NCBI GenBank assembly: GCA_944391015.1
Contig: CALXRZ010000004.1
Coordinates: 1 to 56,444, forward strand
Direction: 5' to 3'
DNA length: 56,444 nt
Source: an uncultured Clostridia bacterium
GTDB lineage: Bacteria > Bacillota > Clostridia > TANB77 > CAG-508
In this document: piece after piece, positions 53,985 through 56,444 of the stretch
Numbering within the stretch: the stretch's first letter is position 1
Layout: the number at the start of each line of letters is the position of its first letter
Position numbers and translations under genes: made by a program
Notes under the pieces: model-generated
Seen by the model: only the letters and a program-made list of their open reading frames with translations
The model's database searches: none
Told to the model about the DNA's origin: nothing

Positions 53985-55286
53985 TTATTTACTTGGTTTA
54001 CCCAATAACTTAAACATATTTGCTTTATATTTTTCTACCCCTGGTTGATTAAATGGATTTACTCCCAATATTTTTCCTGACATTGCACACGCAAGTTCAA
54101 AGAAATATATTAGTTGCCCCATATTATTGGCATTTAGCTTTTCAATATTTATTAAAACATTTGGAACATCACCATCTACGTGTGCCTGTATTGTTCCCTC
54201 CATAGCCTTTTTATTAACATAGCTTAAGTTTTTTCCTGCTAAATAATTTAGGTTATCTAAGTCATCTTCTTCTAATTTTAGTTTTATATCTTTTTCTGGT
54301 TTTTCTATGTTAATAACTGTTTCAAATAAATTTCTTCTTCCCTCTTGTATATATTGTCCAAGTGAATGTAAATCTGTAGTAAATTCCGCTCCAGATGGAT
54401 ATATTCCTTTTTTCTCTTTTCCTTCGCTTTCTCCAAAAAGTTGCTTCCACCATTCTATAAAATAATGCATTTTAGGTTCATATGTAACCAATAATTCTAT
54501 ATTTTTTTCTTTTTCATAAAGTATGTTTCGTAAAACTGCATATTTATAACATTCATTGTATTTTAGCTCTGCATCGTCATATCTGTCTTGTGCAATTCTT
54601 GCACCTTCCATTAGTTCATCTATATCTATACCCGCAGTTGCTATTGGCAACAGACCAACAGCAGTTAAAACTGAATATCTTCCTCCTATGTTATCGGGAA
54701 TTACAAATGTAGTATATCTTTCTTTATCTGCAAGTTCCTTTAGTGCACCTTTTTCTTTGTCTGTAGTAACATAAATTCTTTTTCTTGCTTCTTTTAAACT
54801 ATATTTATTTTCTAATATTTCTCTAAATATTCTAAATGCAATTGCTGGTTCAGTTGTAGTTCCTGATTTCGATATAACATTTATAGATATATCTTTATCT
54901 GCAATATAGTCTATTACTTCACTTATATAAGTTGAACTTAAATTATTTCCTACATACAATATTTCCGGCACTTTTTTGTCTGGATTGTTTTGTACAAAGT
55001 ATGGTGTTAAAGATTCTATTACAGCTCTTGCACCTAAATATGAGCCTCCTATCCCTATTACTAATAACACATCAGAGTCTTTTTGTATTTTTTCTGCTGA
55101 AAGTTTTATTCTTGCGAATTCAAATTTATCGTATTCAGTTGGTAAATTTAGCCAACCGCAAAATTCATTTTCATCATCTGCTTTTGAATGTAAAGTATTG
55201 TGTATGCTTTTTACTTGTTCTGCATATTTCATAATATTTTTTTCAAATGTTTTTGCATTTTCAAGGTTAACTTTAATGTTTTCCAC
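53985..55286 (-). CDS. pgi: Glucose-6-phosphate isomerase
   Basis: Glycolytic enzyme (433 aa) interconverting glucose 6-phosphate and fructose 6-phosphate. Typical of the shorter Firmicutes type. Motifs include [31 protein letters not shown] with the phosphate-binding [20 protein letters not shown] with the catalytic region, and [16 protein letters not shown] at the C-terminus with the catalytic Lys. The start codon is GTG at 55286 with AAAGGAGG 7 bases upstream. Its own promoter is visible at 55329-55356. Confidence 0.96.
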   Translation of the reverse strand: MENIKVNLENAKTFEKNIMKYAEQVKSIHNTLHSKADDENEFCGWLNLPTEYDKFEFARIKLSAEKIQKDSDVLLVIGIGGSYLGARAVIESLTPYFVQNNPDKKVPEILYVGNNLSSTYISEVIDYIADKDISINVISKSGTTTEPAIAFRIFREILENKYSLKEARKRIYVTTDKEKGALKELADKERYTTFVIPDNIGGRYSVLTAVGLLPIATAGIDIDELMEGARIAQDRYDDAELKYNECYKYAVLRNILYEKEKNIELLVTYEPKMHYFIEWWKQLFGESEGKEKKGIYPSGAEFTTDLHSLGQYIQEGRRNLFETVINIEKPEKDIKLKLEEDDLDNLNYLAGKNLSYVNKKAMEGTIQAHVDGDVPNVLINIEKLNANNMGQLIYFFELACAMSGKILGVNPFNQPGVEKYKANMFKLLGKPSK

Positions 55287-55328
55287 TTACATTCCTCCTT
55301 TGTAAATTGTATTTTAATATACACTATT

Positions 55329-55356
55329 ATCATACCATATCATAACTTTTTTGCAA
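55329..55356 (-). promoter_or_regulatory. pgi promoter
   Basis: On the minus strand TTGCAA (55351-55356) and TATGAT (55329-55334) are 16 bases apart, about 40 bases before the GTG start. Confidence 0.55.
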
Positions 55357-55384
55357 GTAGTTTTGTAGAATTTTTTTATAAGTT

Positions 55385-55476
55385 GTTACGGAATAATAGT
55401 GTTTTTCTTTATCTAGGCACCATTATCCAGTAACAAGAAAAAGCCTTGAACTTATTTTCAAATTCAAAGCTTTTAA
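55385..55476. terminator. Two hairpins between the BspA-like gene and pgi
   Basis: The first (about 55437-55476) pairs AAAAGC..TTGAA with TTCAA..GCTTTT and continues with a U run in minus-strand RNA, a fair terminator for the BspA-like gene. The second (about 55385-55437) is an imperfect inverted repeat of some 20 bases (GTTACGGAATAATAGTG with its near complement). Confidence 0.5.
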
Positions 55477-55495
55477 ATTTTATTATGTTTTTATT

Positions 55496-56444
55496 TTATA
55501 CTTTTGGTGTTACTGCCTGTACTCCACATCCTGTGAACATATCTGTAGTATTCTTTCCATCATAAGAAGCCCAGTTTGCTCCAACTAAAATTTGTCTCAT
55601 ACCACTACATCCGTGCAAACATTTCAAACATATCAGTTACTTTACTTGTTTCAAAACTACTCAAGTCCAATGAAGTTAAACTATAACAGTCACAAAACAT
55701 ATATGACATAGCAGTTACTTTACTTGTATCTAATTTATCTAATCCTATTATTTCTGTTAGACTCATATCATAGCTATATCCTTCAAACATTGAATTCATA
55801 TCTGTTACATTACTTGTTTTTAAATTACTTAAATCTATACTTGTTAAACTTACACAGTCGTCAAACATCGCAGATAAACTGCTTACATTCGATGTATTTA
55901 AGTTTTCTATTCCCTCTATTGTTGTCAAATTTGTACATCCCATAAATAACGCTGTTACACTTTTTGGTACTATTTCATTTGAAAATACTACTTTAGTTAT
56001 ACTTTCTCTATCTTCAAACCACGGCGTTGTTGCTTTTTAATATGGCGCTTCTTCTAATCCCCATTCTGCACTAAATGTTTCATCCGTTATATTCCAGCTT
56101 TTTTCACTAATTGGCGTTAATCCCTCTATTTTGCTTTCATCGTTTGAAAAACCTAATGTTCCATCTTCGTACAATGTTGCATATACTTCTGTATATGGTA
56201 TTACTGGCTCTACCGGTGTATCTGGTTTTGTTACTTTATCTATTTTTTCATTTAGGTATTCATCTACTTGATTTAAAATATCTAATTCCGATGTACTTCC
56301 ATTTGCATATAAATCTTTTGCTTGTTCTGCTCTTTTTATCAAACCATTATCTCCAAATGCTATATTGATTGTTACTGTAGATAATATTATTAGTATTATT
56401 ATGTTTAGTATGTTATCGATGGTTAGGCTGTAAAAAATCAGACT
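55496..56444 (-). pseudogene. BspA-like (DUF285) surface protein, broken and cut by the window edge
   Basis: The minus-strand frame runs in from beyond position 56444 with a hydrophobic segment IIILIILSTVTINIAFGDNGLIKRA, like the pilin-like N-terminal segment of many Clostridia surface proteins, then a Pro-rich linker. An in-frame TAA at 56037-56039 interrupts it, after which the same frame continues TTPWFEDRESITKVVFSNEIVPKSVTALFMGCTNL and DUF285/BspA repeats (MSYMFCDCYSLTSLDLSSFETSKVTDM). Near 55610 one extra base puts it into a stop; the next frame continues HGCSGMRQILVGANWASYDG to a TAA at 55496. Two independent lesions make this a decayed gene. Intact relatives are secreted leucine-rich repeat proteins thought to bind surfaces. 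Confidence 0.8.

Noticed and set aside
1..56444. CRISPR arrays, rRNA and tRNA genes
   Set aside because: No regularly spaced repeats and no cloverleaf or rRNA-like segments were seen by eye in the intergenic regions.

Overview
The window is AT-rich DNA with strong AGGAGG-type ribosome binding sites. It carries a T-box leader, LPXTG-type wall anchors, a TagO-like transferase, a penicillin-binding protein with a PASTA domain, and gpr, the protease that degrades spore proteins at germination. Together these point to a low-GC Gram-positive, probably an endospore-forming Clostridia member. I cannot name the species. Almost every gene lies on the minus strand; the clear exceptions are a YvlD-like membrane protein (18806-19174) and an RluA-type pseudouridine synthase (24450-25304).

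Positions 1-7.9 kb look like one end of an integrative or conjugative element. They hold an unknown 205-aa protein, ParA and ParB of the type common in Clostridia conjugative elements (these three overlap each other), a membrane-anchored protein with a Cys-rich C-terminus, a 1399-aa thioester/Cna-B adhesin with a sortase signal, and a 58-aa protein. No integrase or relaxase is inside the window, so the element call is inference.

From 7.9 to 17.1 kb is an envelope and housekeeping run: rpiA, a TagO/WecA-type transferase, ruvB, three large multi-span proteins resembling GT-C glycosyltransferases, and a QueH-acetyltransferase fusion. From 17.1 to 25.5 kb are gpr, the YvlD-like protein, a heterodimeric ABC exporter, an AbrB/PIN toxin-antitoxin pair whose toxin is frameshifted, and the pseudouridine synthase. 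From 25.5 to 39.9 kb lie ftsH, a DUF1189 protein, cysS, a class A PBP, a DUF308 protein, clpX, clpP, tig, a metallophosphoesterase, tsaD and a site-2 protease: protein quality control, wall synthesis and translation. From 40.2 to 56.4 kb are a frameshifted Fic gene, lysS, recN, a large unknown coiled-coil protein, a compositionally foreign RelA/SpoT-like gene, thrS with its T-box, a DUF4190-like protein, a wall-anchored papain-like protease, pgi and a broken BspA-like surface protein gene.

The most unusual feature is a pair of about 190-bp palindromic elements (17296-17486 and 42735-42924). They share their ends, lie in opposite orientations, and have a covarying inner hairpin. Each sits in the loop of a different long hairpin immediately after a stop codon (gpr and recN), as if a small non-autonomous element inserts into transcription-terminator loops. 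Other very long palindromes follow clpP, separate the pseudouridine synthase from ftsH, and separate the YvlD-like gene from the ABC exporter. Two toxin-type genes (PIN and Fic) are each broken by one extra base, most simply placed in a poly-A run.
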